Shown in pieces: positions 24,166 through 33,885 of a DNA stretch of 64,000 nt; the first letter of the stretch is position 1, and each line of letters opens with the position of its first letter. The position numbers were made by a program, and so were the translations under genes. Location of the stretch: positions 14,351,381 through 14,415,380 of the forward strand of contig JAJEKV010000028.1 in the NCBI GenBank assembly GCA_021234155.1, read 5' to 3'. The notes below the pieces were generated by a model. It ran no database searches, was not told the origin of the DNA, and worked only from the letters and a program-made list of their open reading frames with translations. The stretch is from Isoetes taiwanensis (lineage: Eukaryota > Streptophyta > Lycopodiopsida > Isoetales > Isoetaceae).

Positions 24166-24730
24166 ACATTAGAGGTAATTTGAGATCTCATTTTGTCCCA
24201 TTAAGGGATGCTTAAAAAGCCACATCAGCTTTTTAAACTGTCCAATAAGAGAAGAGCTCCAAAGGTATTTTATTCCAAAGATTATGTGGCGGCAGAATTA
24301 ATGCGAGTTCTAACTAACTTTTTGCGTGTCATTTTTCTACTATAACTTTTTTGATCAAAAACTCCAATTAACACTATTTGTGGCAATGGATTCGCCTCCT
24401 CAAGATCTTTCTAATGACAACCCATTGTTATATCTTTTGGGATGTAAATATTTAAGAAAAAAAAGAGTAAAAAAACCATATTTTTTAAGGTTAACACATA
24501 TGGCTTTTATTGAAATACATCATAACCATATATCACTTGAAAGATCTTTTCATTACCGCATCTAATGCAACAAACGCAAACAATTTTTCATGAGTAGATC
24601 AAAAGTTATAGGGAAAAAACTGCTGAATGAAGTTGTTAATGCCGCATTAATTGCTGTTTTGATGTAGAGTACTCATTCTATTGGAGGATTCTTATGGGGA
24701 CAAAAGGAGATCTCAAATTACCTCTAATGT
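24166..24730. mobile_element. MITE-like element inserted in pol of element 1
   Basis: A 565-bp segment absent from the matching place in element 2 (about 38340). It is bounded by perfect inverted ends of about 24 bp that begin ACATTAGAGGTAATTTG and end CAAATTACCTCTAATGT. No transposase is encoded; the 79-codon ORF inside has no recognised domain. The target duplication could not be defined. Confidence 0.85.
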
Positions 24731-24747
24731 CTTTCCGGAATCATACG

Positions 24748-25940
24748 CTACCACACGCTCTTCTTGCATGAGCACCGCACAATAGCTATCTTACTGCATC
24801 TGGTGGCTACAAAGCTTATCTTTTCTCTGCGGTCCGGCGAGGGGTAAAAGAGCGGGGGAGGTCGTCGAGCTTCCTTCAACAATTCGAACACCGCTTGGGC
24901 TTTCTTGTGCCAATGCTCTGCCCAATCTTTCACCTTCTCCGCCCTCGTCAAGTCTGTTAGCGGGGCGCTATCTTAGCAAAGTTCTTCACGAACTTCCTCA
25001 GTACCACCGCTGGGCCGAGAAAACCGACCTCATGCACATTCTTCATCCGGCCACTGAATCACTTCTTCAATCTATCCGTCGAGATTCCTTACCCGAGATC
25101 ATGTGACCAGGTATTCCACCTTCTCCGCGGCGACACTTTCGCCGACAACTTGGTGACAAACCGTGCCTCTTCAACTTCTCCAAAGACTCTCCTCAAATTG
25201 TTGTACGTGCTCTTCAAGGGATCTGCTATACACCAAAATGTCGTCAAAGAATACAATCACAAAGGTGTCTAAGAACTCATCAAGATGTCGCTTCATGAGC
25301 CTCATGAGCGTCGCGCGGGGCGTTCGATAAGCGAAAGGCATTACCGCGAAACTCATAATGCCCATACCGCTGTTCAAGGTGTTTTATGGATATCTTCTTC
25401 CTTTATCCGGATCCATGATAACCCGACCTTAAGTCAATTTTGGAGAAGACCTTTTACCTTGGAGCTGATCCATCAAGTCATCCGACTGGGAAGCGCATAC
25501 TTGTTCTTGATGGTGTGCTTATTCAACTTGCCTATAGTCTATGCACATCCTCAAGCCGCCATCCTTCTTCTTGACAAAAAGAATGGGCTCCAAATGGTGA
25601 GACACTAGGTCTAATGAAGCCTAGGTCGAAAGTAACTCCTCGCAATTGCTTTTTAGTTCCGTCAACTCTAGCGTCGTCATTCGTATGGAGCCTTACTTGT
25701 TCGGTTTCATTCCCGATTCGAGTGCTATCTCACACGACTCCTGTAAGAAGGGAGGTGCTTTCGATCTCTCGCCCGGAAAGAGATCGTGAATTCCATGATC
25801 AACTAGCTATTTGTTCCCGAACTTCTTTGGCACCTTGTCTTCTTTGCTTTCTTCCAACTCCCGCTTTTCAATCTCCAAGCTTGAAGATGCCAAGCTACCT
25901 GCCAGCTCTTGTTGATGCACTTGAACAGTAGCTTAAAATA
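24748..25940 (-). pseudogene. Reverse transcriptase, element 1
   Basis: Fragments in several frames: PILFVKKKDGGLRMCIDYRQ (about 25525-25585), then FAVMPFAYRTPRATLMRLM and the catalytic box FVIVFFDDILVYSRS (25171-25377; the usual YxDD is FFDD). The connection region, with ELLKEARRPP, is at 24748-24951. This is the polymerase of a Ty3-type element; frameshifts and stops make it nonfunctional as read. Confidence 0.88.
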
Positions 25941-25999
25941 CACTTGCATGATGGGAACAACTTCTTTACGTGATCACCGATGATCTTGCCGTCGGGCGC

Positions 26000-26290
26000 T
26001 GGGAAGGTCACCTTCCGCTTTCCACAATCAATGATGGCCCCTTTGGTCCAAGATACTCCATTCCTATGATCAAGTCATACTTGCCAATGCCCATTACTTC
26101 GCCCCCCATCCGGATATTAATCCCCGGCAAGTCGATGTTGAAATTAATTCTCTTGTCTGCCGTCTGCCTTTCTGCTCCACTTGCTAAGACAACGGGCCTC
26201 GGCTTCGACTTCAATGGTTTCAACTTCAACATTTCAACCATTCTGGGGGATGCAAAGTTATGACTACTTCCTGAGTCTATCGGGGACTAT
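26000..26290 (-). pseudogene. Aspartic protease, element 1
   Basis: The minus strand encodes the active-site motif IDSGSSHNFAS (about 26250-26280), then MVEMLKLKPLKSKPRP, GINIRMGGEVMGIGKYDLII and GMEYLGPKGP. This matches the retropepsin pattern of Ty3 elements (DSG...YDLIIGMxWL). The matching copy in element 2 is at 39590-39900. Confidence 0.8.
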
Positions 26291-26299
26291 GAAGGACTT

Positions 26300-27676
26300 G
26301 GCCTTGGCCTTCCCTACCGTGGAAATTACTTTATCGCGGCTCTCTTTGCTTGCTCGTATCTATTCGCGACAAAGATATGACCTCACCGGATGTAGTCGCG
26401 GGGCCTTTCCGCCGTGCCGCATTGGGAAAGTGTCCCAATCTCCCAACTCCACTAGTCTTTGCACTCATGGCCGTAGGGGCGTTCCGCTGTCTGTGGCTTT
26501 GGCTGGAAACACCTGAAGCAAAGCTGTTTTTCTATGCACTCATGCCTCTTTTCCTTGGGCATTTGGAGTAGTTTGACCCCTCCTGCTTGTCCTTGAAGGA
26601 CACCTGCTTCTTCTCCTGCTGCTTCCCATGGTTGCCACTATATGGGGCTCTAGTTGGGCACAGGCTGGTTTGCCCTAGGGCTATAACTCCTGTTGCCTTG
26701 CCTTTGTCACGATATCTGCTTTGCCTCGCCCTATTCTACAGGGCCCTGTTCCTTGCAAACTTATTGCCTTGGACTCGCTTCCCACGCATCATTGTCTTAG
26801 GGTTTATTGCCCTTACAAGCTTGCGGATCTCATCATTCAGTCCTTCAATATAGCTCTCCACTGCATGTTTTTCACCCAACTTTGGCATATAAAGCCTTAG
26901 CCTCATGAATTCCTCTGTGTATTTTTGGACTGATTTGTTTCCCTGTTGCAACCTATAGAACTGCTGCATCATGCTGGACTTGTGCTCTCTTGGGACGTAA
27001 TGGCGCTTGAAGGCTTTAGCAAACTTTTCTCAACACGCAAGCATCCTCGCCAAACCATGAGCCTTTGCATACCCCTTCCACCAGATGCGTGCTGCTCCTT
27101 TCAGGTTGGCTGTTGCCACCCTGCCTTTATCCTTGTCCTTCATACTATAGGCGTTGCCGTATTCACTCATTTCATTGAGCCACTGCCTCCATGCCTGACC
27201 TGTTCTCGCCTGAGAATTGCTCGAGCTTCCTGGCCTTCCAAACGTTTCCTAATGCCGAATCTACCTTCTTCTGGTAGTCAGAGGCTCTTGTGTCCCTTTG
27301 TCGTCCATCTGTGGCATCCCTCTGCCTTCCATCTGCAGTGTTCCTCTGCCTTCCATTTGTTCGGTCCTGGGCCTGCTCTTCCTCTTCCTCGGAGTCGGAG
27401 TCGGAGTCCGAATCTGAGCTTGCGTTGGAGGATTCTGAGCTGGAGGACCTCCTTCTCTTTCTCCTCTTCTTGTCCCTTCCTGTCTTCCGAGCTGATGCTT
27501 GTGGCAACTGAGCGTTGCCCTCCGAACCCACTCTGTTTGTCGCGGCCCAGCCAAAGCCTTTATCACGCTCAAGGTCCGTCCTCATCACGTGATATTTCCT
27601 CTTTAGGGGTCATGGGTCCAAATTCCTCATCTGAGGTTCCTTGCCGGGTGGCACGGGCGGACTCTGTTTCTTCCAT
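26300..27676 (-). pseudogene. Gag, element 1
   Basis: The probable start is ATG at 27674-27676 (METESAR-type beginning METE/MEET...). A frameshift near 27588 leads into RDKKRRKRRRSSSSESS, a DSDSDSDSEEEEE tract and an eight-residue repeat (GRQRDATD). The capsid part (26736-26972) encodes MMQQFYRLQQGNKSVQKYTE, EFMRLRLYMPKLGEKHAVES and YIEGLNDEIRKLV, typical of Ty3 gag. A cysteine-rich segment, CFRCF...GHEC, near 26440-26510 resembles a zinc knuckle with extra residues. Frames are broken in several places. AT-rich DNA (27760-27880) separates it from ORF B. Confidence 0.82.
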
Positions 27677-27893
27677 ATGGTCTCGGCGTTGTCGTTCCCC
27701 TGAGCCTAGGCCTCTAGCTGCATACACAAGTAATTCATGGCTATATGATTAGTTTTACTTGTTCTCTTGCATTATTTATGTTTGTTGGTATAGTTGGGGA
27801 ACAAAATACATCGACAAAACATTTAAAGTGCAAAAGAAATTACATTTATATTATATAATATTTTAGTACAAAATCTCCGGGATCAAGAGTCTA

Positions 27894-29410
27894 CTAATCT
27901 TGAAATCGCCGGTAAGATGGGTTGTCCTCAAGGAACTTTTTAACTTGGGCCATTCCTATGGAGCGTCCCAAGTTCCTAAGGACATTGGTTGACGTCCCGC
28001 CCTGTAATGCTTTTACCAACTCCTCTACTCTGCCGTCGGAGGTGTAGGCGTGATTCTTGCCAATCTTCCCCGCCGTGGGTGAGGGTGCGGCGAGTCGAAG
28101 AGGTCGAGTGCCATGCCTCTCTTTGACTAAGACGGCATAGTCGACATTTGCGGCTATTCGAGCATGCACCAGCCCAGCCGAGCTGGCGATGAGCATGAAC
28201 ACTCCCTCTTCGCCCGGGGGCTGAATTTGCGGTGTATCACCGCTATTCTCCCCATCCAGCGGCGGGTAATTACCTCGGCGACACATCGTTGTGTTATCAT
28301 GAATGATTCCCCACTTGCTTGGCTGCGGCTCTATGTCATCCGGCGTGCTGATGCGACCTCTACCTCAATGGGTTCGGTGATGCGCGGTTGTCGAGTCGAC
28401 TTCGCGATGTGCGATTCCTGCTCCTCTTCTTTGGAGGTGGTGTCGAGGGGCTGGCATCAAGATGGCGGTGGTCTTGCCTGCGATCCCCATCCGTTCTGAA
28501 TGGCGAGGAACTCTTCTTCCTGATGGCAGTTCTCGGCCTCCATAACTTTGTCTTATGTTCTTTGTAGGCACGGATGCCGAAAGTCGACTCCCCACAGTAA
28601 TGAGGTGTCGGCTTCTGCACTTGAAGCGGAAGTCGAGGCTCCCGGGACGATGAAGTCGTCCAAATGCGGTTCTTCGGTTGGTGCGGCAACTCATCAAGCA
28701 GACTCCCTCTCACGCGTGAAGTGCGGATGTCGCGAGGAGTAGATACTCCTCTCCGTTGATGATGATGGGGGGGCTAGGCTTGTGATGCCCAGCCCAAGTG
28801 GGGAGCGACTCTGCGAGGGTCTGGCGGCTCCATCGATGTTGGCCGGCTCCTCCCTCCCGCTTGCCGCCGTTCTTCCTGGGGGTCCGAGCTCAGGTGTACT
28901 CTTAGTCGTCCGACTCCTCTTCTTCTTCTCTTCCTTCTTGCTCCTGGCTTTGGTGCTGCGCAAAAGCATCTGCTCTTCACTTGTGCTGCTATGGGGTCCC
29001 ACCTCCATGGGAGGGATAGAGGTTGCCCCATTGGGTTTTCCCCGGCACTGTGGGATAGGAAAATAGCTAGGGCGGCGGTGTAGGAGAAATACTTGGTCAC
29101 GTCAACCGGGGACCATGTAATCCCCAACAGCCTCGTGCCTTGTTGGTCAAGTATTTGGCGATGTTAGGGACATCACCCAAAGGCTGCTTGAAGGGATGGG
29201 CGGGGAACAAAAAGCCTATGCAAGGGGGAGCTGACGAGGGAGGGTCCTACCCAGTTGGAACTCTGCTAAAACTTGTCTATATCTTTGGGGTTGCATTCAG
29301 AGTGGCTTGGACATCTATTTCTTTCCCAAAGACTCGGAAGATGTCATTGACATCAGCTTCGGCAGCATGGGCACTGGCGCTGTACCATCGCCTGAAGTCG
29401 CAGTGGCCAT
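27894..29410 (-). pseudogene. ORF B: unidentified second accessory ORF of element 1
   Basis: A coding-like stretch between the H3-like ORF and gag, about 500 codons. The proposed start is ATG at 29408-29410 (MATATSGDGTAPVPM), 114 bases below a TATA box. After a frameshift the product reads ADVNDIFRVFGKEIDVQ and PLGDVPNIAKYLTNKA, then an acidic/basic low-complexity part, then PLGLGITSLAP. It ends GRVEELVKALQGG...AQVKKFLEDNPSYRRFQ. Element 2 keeps the same order (ADVNDIFQVFVKEIDI, DVPNIAKYLTNKA, PLGLGITSLAP, AQVKKFLEDNPPYRR), which supports real coding ancestry. I do not recognise a domain. At least three frame changes are needed in this copy. Confidence 0.55.
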
Positions 29411-29523
29411 TGATCTAACGAAGAAGAGACTAGCAAACAGATGCAGAAGCGCCTCAGGGAGCTGGAAGATCGCCTAAACAGTCAAGAGCAAACTTGTAGG
29501 GTGCTAAGTGAGAAATGGAGGAC

Positions 29524-29533
29524 CTATTTATAG
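29524..29533 (-). promoter_or_regulatory. TATA box before ORF B, element 1
   Basis: Minus strand CTATAAATAG, about 115 bases upstream of the ORF B ATG. The counterpart in element 2 is at 43137-43147 (CTATAAATAAG). An identical motif precedes ORF A. Confidence 0.55.
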
Positions 29534-29723
29534 AAAAGGGAAAAACCCTAATTTTAGATGACCTAGAATTTTACTGGGACTGGGCAATTCTGACCTATTA
29601 AGAGGTGCAATTGAGAATTTGAAGATTACTTTTAGGGTTTAAGCATGCTACGACCAACTAATAAACCCATTGCAACAAAGTGGAGATCATTTGGATATGG
29701 CATGGTGAGGAAAATGCTGAGAG

Positions 29724-29775
29724 GTCTCACACGTTGCGCCCAGACCGATAATGAAAAGTGCGCAACGTGTGAGAC
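29724..29775. repeat. Palindrome 1 of element 1
   Basis: Perfect 16-bp inverted repeat: GTCTCACACGTTGCGC at 29724-29739 and its complement at 29760-29775, with a 20-base loop. First of a pair upstream of ORF B. Confidence 0.9.
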
Positions 29776-29911
29776 ATTGGCTCTAGATGGGCTAAAGTTG
29801 TCTAATTTGGGTGATCTAAGGGTCTAATTCTACTGGACTCGTCGAGTTAGGCAGAATTGACTCCTTATTTGGTTAATTTGGAGCAGTTTCGGGCATTTTT
29901 TTTGAGGCATG

Positions 29912-29975
29912 GTCTCACCGCGTTGCATGACGAAAATGAAAAGTTCATTTTCTGTCCTGGCGCGACGTGTGAGAC
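29912..29975. repeat. Palindrome 2 of element 1
   Basis: Outer arms GTCTCACCGCGTTGC and GCGCGACGTGTGAGAC, with a perfect inner stem GAAAATGAA/TTCATTTTC. It lies about 137 bases from palindrome 1. Confidence 0.88.
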
Positions 29976-30120
29976 ATCATCTCAATTTTGCTCAAAATAT
30001 CCAATTTAACCAAAACAAGAGCCAGAATTCAACATCTTAACCTAATTAAACAAGATTAAACATATTATTTACCCAAAAATTCTTTATATTAACAAAAATT
30101 TTCTATTATTTACAAATTGT

Positions 30121-31360
30121 TTAAGGGCGTTCTCCCTTAATGTGCCTAGCAAGATGCATGTCTTGCCTCATGAGTGTGACTCTCTTTGCGTGAACTGTGC
30201 AGGCCGTCGAATCTTCAAAGTGCTGCACCAGTTTCTGCTCTGCTGCCTCCTGTAGGCACAGCAACATTTCGTCGGTCACCCTCATATCCGTATTGTACTC
30301 CTGAATGACCTCTCTGGACTAAAATTTGGAGCGGTGCACGGGGAATCAAAAATCCGTTAACCCATTTGGAAGTGCGGATTTCCTTGAAACTCTTATCTCT
30401 CATTTGCTTCTGCCGGTCCTCTTCTTCCCTGGTGCTCTAGGAGGCTTGGGCTTTGGTGGTGGCGGCTTTAAGTGCAGCTCTTTGTCGGGATGTCGCCCTC
30501 GATAAGTCCGTACCACTGTTCTCGATAGTATCGTTATATGCTTCCCCACGCCATGAAGGCGTTATGTTCCTTCATCTTCTTTTGATAGACCTTTCTGCGG
30601 GTCTATCACATATCTCCCGTTGTGGCCGCTGGCCTTTGTTCATGTCCCACGTTGGGTAGGGTGGGGGCCGGCGCTGCGGGCTACTCTGCTTTCAGTGCCA
30701 CCTTTCCGGGTACTTCCTTCTCCACGGTAGGGGTTTTAAAGAGCTTGCCCCTGGGTGTTGGGGACGTAATCTTCGTCCAGAGTGGAAATCGGTGGAGGCG
30801 AGGGTCACGGTGCTGATGGTTCGTTGATGGCGAGACCCTTCACTTTCAGCTTGACCTTCACAATTGTTCTTTTTGCCTTTATGCCCTTGCCCTTCTTCTT
30901 CTTATTTCGCCCGTTGTGGTGAAACTCCTCCTCTGTCTCTTTCTCTTCCTCTCTCGTGGCTCTTTGGCCGTACTTCTTGATGAGCACCCGCGAGGTCTTC
31001 TTCTTGCCCCGGGGTGAGCCTCGGTGCCCATTGCTCTCCTCTCTCTCCTCCGGCCTCCTTGGGCGAGCCCAAGCTTGAGTTGCTCCTCTCGATGGTGCGG
31101 TTGTGCGTCTTGTTCTCCTTCCTCCTTCCTCCTCCTTTTCCTCCTGGCTGACTTCTTGAGGTTTGGTGCATGATGATGCTGGGCTCGTCGTCTAGGACCT
31201 CTGTCCCGTCGCTTTGGTCCGAGTCTGCCTCCTCACTCGATGAAGATTCGCCTTGCCTGAAAAGGCGTTCTTGCAGTATCCTCTGTATGAGGGCAGGATC
31301 ATGGGCGCTGGAGGATTCGCCTGGGCGGGGCTTCCTAGCAGTCTGTTTGGTCCTCGCCAT
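30121..31360 (-). pseudogene. ORF A: histone H3-like protein with a long internal linker
   Basis: The product begins MARTKQTARKPRPGESSS; residues 2-10 equal the first nine residues of canonical H3, including K4 and K9, with Pro in place of S10. A charged linker follows: SSSSEEADSDQSDGTEVLDD, GGKGGGRRKENK, then KKKKGKGIKAKR. From 30403 down to the TAA at 30121-30123 lies an H3 fold: KSFKEIRTSK (alpha-N), [12 protein letters not shown], then [13 protein letters not shown] (alpha-1), [20 protein letters not shown] (alpha-2), [20 protein letters not shown] (alpha-3 region) and ERP at the end. Loop 1 has canonical H3 length, unlike CENH3. The span is about 413 codons against 136 for H3. One extra base separates LQILV from REVIQ, and other breaks occur in the linker (near 30980 and 30400-30830), so this copy is interrupted as read. 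Palindromes 3 and 4 and a TATA box lie upstream. Histone genes inside LTR elements are not something I know as a standard feature. Confidence 0.85.
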
Positions 31361-31423
31361 ATTCGACGGCTCGTCAATCCGATGTAGGCGCCGGAAAATT
31401 GCCTTAGCAGAGGGAGAGCGATT

Positions 31424-31450
31424 TATTTATAGGTCTAGGTCTATTTATAG
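31424..31450 (-). promoter_or_regulatory. Two TATA boxes before ORF A, element 1
   Basis: Minus strand CTATAAATAG at 31441-31450, then a second CTATAAATAAAT ending near 31421, about 60-90 bases upstream of the ATG at 31358-31360. The element 2 counterpart is at 45131-45140. Placement fits a separate RNA polymerase II promoter inside the element. Confidence 0.6.
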
Positions 31451-31527
31451 GCGGCCGATTTTGGGTCAAATTTCAAACTATCTTTTTGGGTCATCTGGAA
31501 CACCTAGAACACCTAAATTCAAGCATG

Positions 31528-31594
31528 GTCTCACACATTGCGCCCAGACCGAAAATGAAAAGTTCATTTTCTGTCCTGGCGCGACGTGCGAGAC
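31528..31594. repeat. Palindrome 3 of element 1
   Basis: Outer arms GTCTCACACATTGCGCCCAG and CTGGCGCGACGTGCGAGAC; inner perfect stem GAAAATGAA (31551-31559) with TTCATTTTC (31563-31571). It lies just upstream of the ORF A TATA boxes. Confidence 0.9.
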
Positions 31595-31741
31595 ATTGCA
31601 GATTCTGATGCTAAATTTTATACTTTCTAAGCATGTTTCTAGGGATATGATATGCCCATTCTACTAATTCCTAGCTCAAAATTAGAATTATCAAGTTATT
31701 TTTCTGTAATTTATGACTTTTTAGTGTGTTTCAAGCTGAAT

Positions 31742-31808
31742 GTCTCACACCTTGCGCCCAGCCCGAAAATGAGATTCTCATTATCTGTCCTGGCGCGACG
31801 TGTGAGAC
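31742..31808. repeat. Palindrome 4 of element 1
   Basis: Outer arms GTCTCACACCTTGCGCCCAG and CTGGCGCGACGTGTGAGAC; the inner stem is a variant (GAAAATGAGA/TCTCATTATC). About 210 bases separate it from palindrome 3. Confidence 0.88.
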
Positions 31809-31999
31809 CATCCTACTTTTTGAAGGTTGGCTCACTAATTTTTGTCTTTTTATGTTTCCATTCATTTTAACTGTTACTAGCTTAACATATACTACAAAAA
31901 CGAGAATTTTTTTTCCCATTTTTCGAGGTTTGAGGATCCTATCAAGTTAGTACTACTGGGAGCATGGTCAGTGCTTTGATCTTGGTCACCAAGAACATT

Positions 32000-32012
32000 G
32001 CTCATACGATAC
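32000..32012 (-). promoter_or_regulatory. Degraded primer-binding site, element 1
   Basis: Minus strand GGTATCGTATGAGC next to the 5' LTR end, a mutated form of TGGTATCAGAGC seen at the same place in element 2. Confidence 0.6.
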
Positions 32013-32014
32013 CC

Positions 32015-33579
32015 TGATGTCCCCTACTCATATCACGGTGCACTCACCGTATATACAAAATGAGTTCTTCCCCATACCAGCTCCATCTTCGTCTGAGGCC
32101 CTCCACAATCATCAGAGCACCGTCCAGTCCCGTGGGAAGAGTGAAGGGTCATTTTTACCCCGCCTCCCTCGGGGCCTACCTAGGCTGCGGAAGCGTAAAC
32201 ATACATGTTAGTATACAACATAATCCCATATCCACCTCGAAGGGTGGTGCATCAACATCTGCATAGACAATGATCAGCATCATACATAGGGTCCTACCCA
32301 AGGCTCAGACTCGAAGGAATGACTGACGGCTTGGGTCTCGGAGTTCATTCTTGAGGGCCCAGAATACATGGCAATGGATTTGGCTGGCATAAGAACATGG
32401 CATAGGGTTGTCCACTCCATCCGCCCCTCCTCTGCACACTTTTGCGGTAGGCTGAAAAGTGTTGGGACTGTGTTAGCCCTGGGATGCATAGCTAAAGGGC
32501 TATTCTGGGTTGCATCTCCCCGATTCGATGGGGCAGGTAGGGATCACTTCCTCCGAGATCTACATGCTGACTCAAGGTGACTAGAGGGCCACTTTGCCTT
32601 TATTCGATGAACCCAATTGGAAAGTGTACACACCACTTCCGCGGTGTTAATAGCCCATGCCTTACCCACACTCGGTGGTAAGCCATTAGACCTAGTCACA
32701 ATGATCCCCGTAGGCCTTACACACCGGAGGGATGGTTCAAAATTCGGGACACGAATCTCCTTCTTAGCGGTCGGCCCCTTCACCCACAACCCGGTGTGGT
32801 TCTTGTACCTGGCCGAATCTAAGGTGTGCTAGAGAGGCTAATCTAGGAGCATCTACTACCAAGCTTGAGGTCTCTACCCCCTTCCCAATACAAAGAGCTC
32901 CGCGGATATACATCATCCATATACATCACGAGAGAGCTAAAGAACTAGATCTAATCATAGAGTTAGGTTCTTTAGTTAGAGTCTGGTATCTAGAGATCTA
33001 GAGGGCTGCTATGGGCAATTTAATAGGCTAAACCTGCTGATTCTATGGTGAAAAAGGCGGTTTAAGCTATTAAATTGCCTAAATCTGATCCTTGAGTTGC
33101 TCCTCGACGACTGAAGTTCGACCATCTGTTGAGCTGAACTTTCAATCAAGGGAAACTAATGGTGCAATTTTGGCAGCGACTCGAGGCGGTTTTGGCTCTC
33201 GGGGCAGCCAAAACAGAGCTCTAAAACCTAGGAAAAAAATGGGCAAGTTAGGGTTTCTCCTCCTAAATAGACAAGGGGGTAGGCTAGGGTTTCCAATTAT
33301 CCCTTTTTGGCATGTGGGATAATTGGGAATGGGCCCACTTGCCTTTAATGGCTAGGTGGCAAAATGTGCCCGCATGGAAAGGTGTGCACCTTAATAAATG
33401 TGCACATTGGTAAATGTGCACATTAATGGCAAATGCACATACCTTGCAAGTTGCCCCCTAGGGGCTACTAGCACCCGCTACGTCGGCGTGACCGCGTCGG
33501 TCGGGGTGGCGTGTGCGGCGTGGGCAAACCCGATGCGATAATGCGATCACGGGACCGTATACTATGCTGGAATGTCACA
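32015..33579 (-). repeat. 5' LTR of element 1
   Basis: Runs from TGATGTCCCC to AATGTCACA in plus orientation; paired with 19900-21455. TATA-like CTATTTAG (minus) is at 33263-33270. U3 short repeats (ATGTGCACATT) lie at 33355-33440. Confidence 0.9.
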
Positions 33580-33584
33580 TGTTG
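33580..33584. repeat. Target-site duplication of element 1 (right)
   Basis: TGTTG immediately after the LTR terminus TGTCACA; identical to 19895-19899. Confidence 0.85.
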
Positions 33585-33885
33585 TAACCCGATCCTTTAG
33601 ATTTCATTCAGATTGAGAGATATACAAATTGCAAGAGAGCGAAAATCAGGTGAGAACTAGACCGAATACTTGAACTATACTTCACTGCAGCTAGTTTATC
33701 TGTTTGTTGTTAAAGGGCCAAACGTTATTAGATTCATGATTATTCCAGAATCTGGTAACCATGCACTATACCCAACTCTTTGAGGAATTTAAGGGTTGCT
33801 CCAATGTGGTGGAATAAAGAAGCTCAGGCCGTCTGATGCCTATGGACTCCTTAGAGAGGGAATTCAAGTGGATGAATATTGATGG
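33585..33885. other. Single-copy spacer between the two gypsy elements
   Basis: About 300 bp with no gene or recognised repeat. The last five bases, GATGG, would be the target duplication of element 2, but no matching copy was found beyond 47475. Confidence 0.5.

Larger units (their letters stand above)
19900..33579 (-). mobile_element. Gypsy element 1: Ty3 chromovirus-like LTR retrotransposon with an added histone-H3-like gene
   Basis: A 13,680-bp element with 1.56-kb LTRs (19900-21455 and 32015-33579), TG...CA ends and a 5-bp TGTTG target duplication. Transcription is on the minus strand: 5' LTR, degraded initiator-Met primer site, two palindromes, TATA box, H3-like ORF A, two palindromes, TATA box, ORF B, gag, protease, reverse transcriptase, RNase H, integrase, chromodomain-like tail, purine tract, 3' LTR. 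A MITE-like element (24166-24730) interrupts pol. The gag-pol frames contain many breaks, so the copy is not autonomous as read. Confidence 0.9.

Noticed and set aside
26946-27752. 268-codon plus-strand ORF
   Set aside because: Antisense to gag of element 1; its Ser/Leu/Cys-rich product is a shadow of the gag low-complexity tract.
28782-29066. Plus-strand hydrophobic ORF as a membrane protein
   Set aside because: Antisense shadow of the Lys/Glu-rich part of ORF B.
29420-29540. Plus-strand coiled-coil-like reading (EEETSKQMQKRLRELEDRLN)
   Set aside because: Short, not preserved in element 2, and opposite to the strand of all element genes; it overlaps the leader of ORF B.
30121-30403. Calling the H3-like fold a CENH3
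   Set aside because: Loop 1 ([13 protein letters not shown]) has canonical H3 length and the first nine tail residues equal canonical H3, whereas CENH3 tails are divergent and loop 1 is usually longer.
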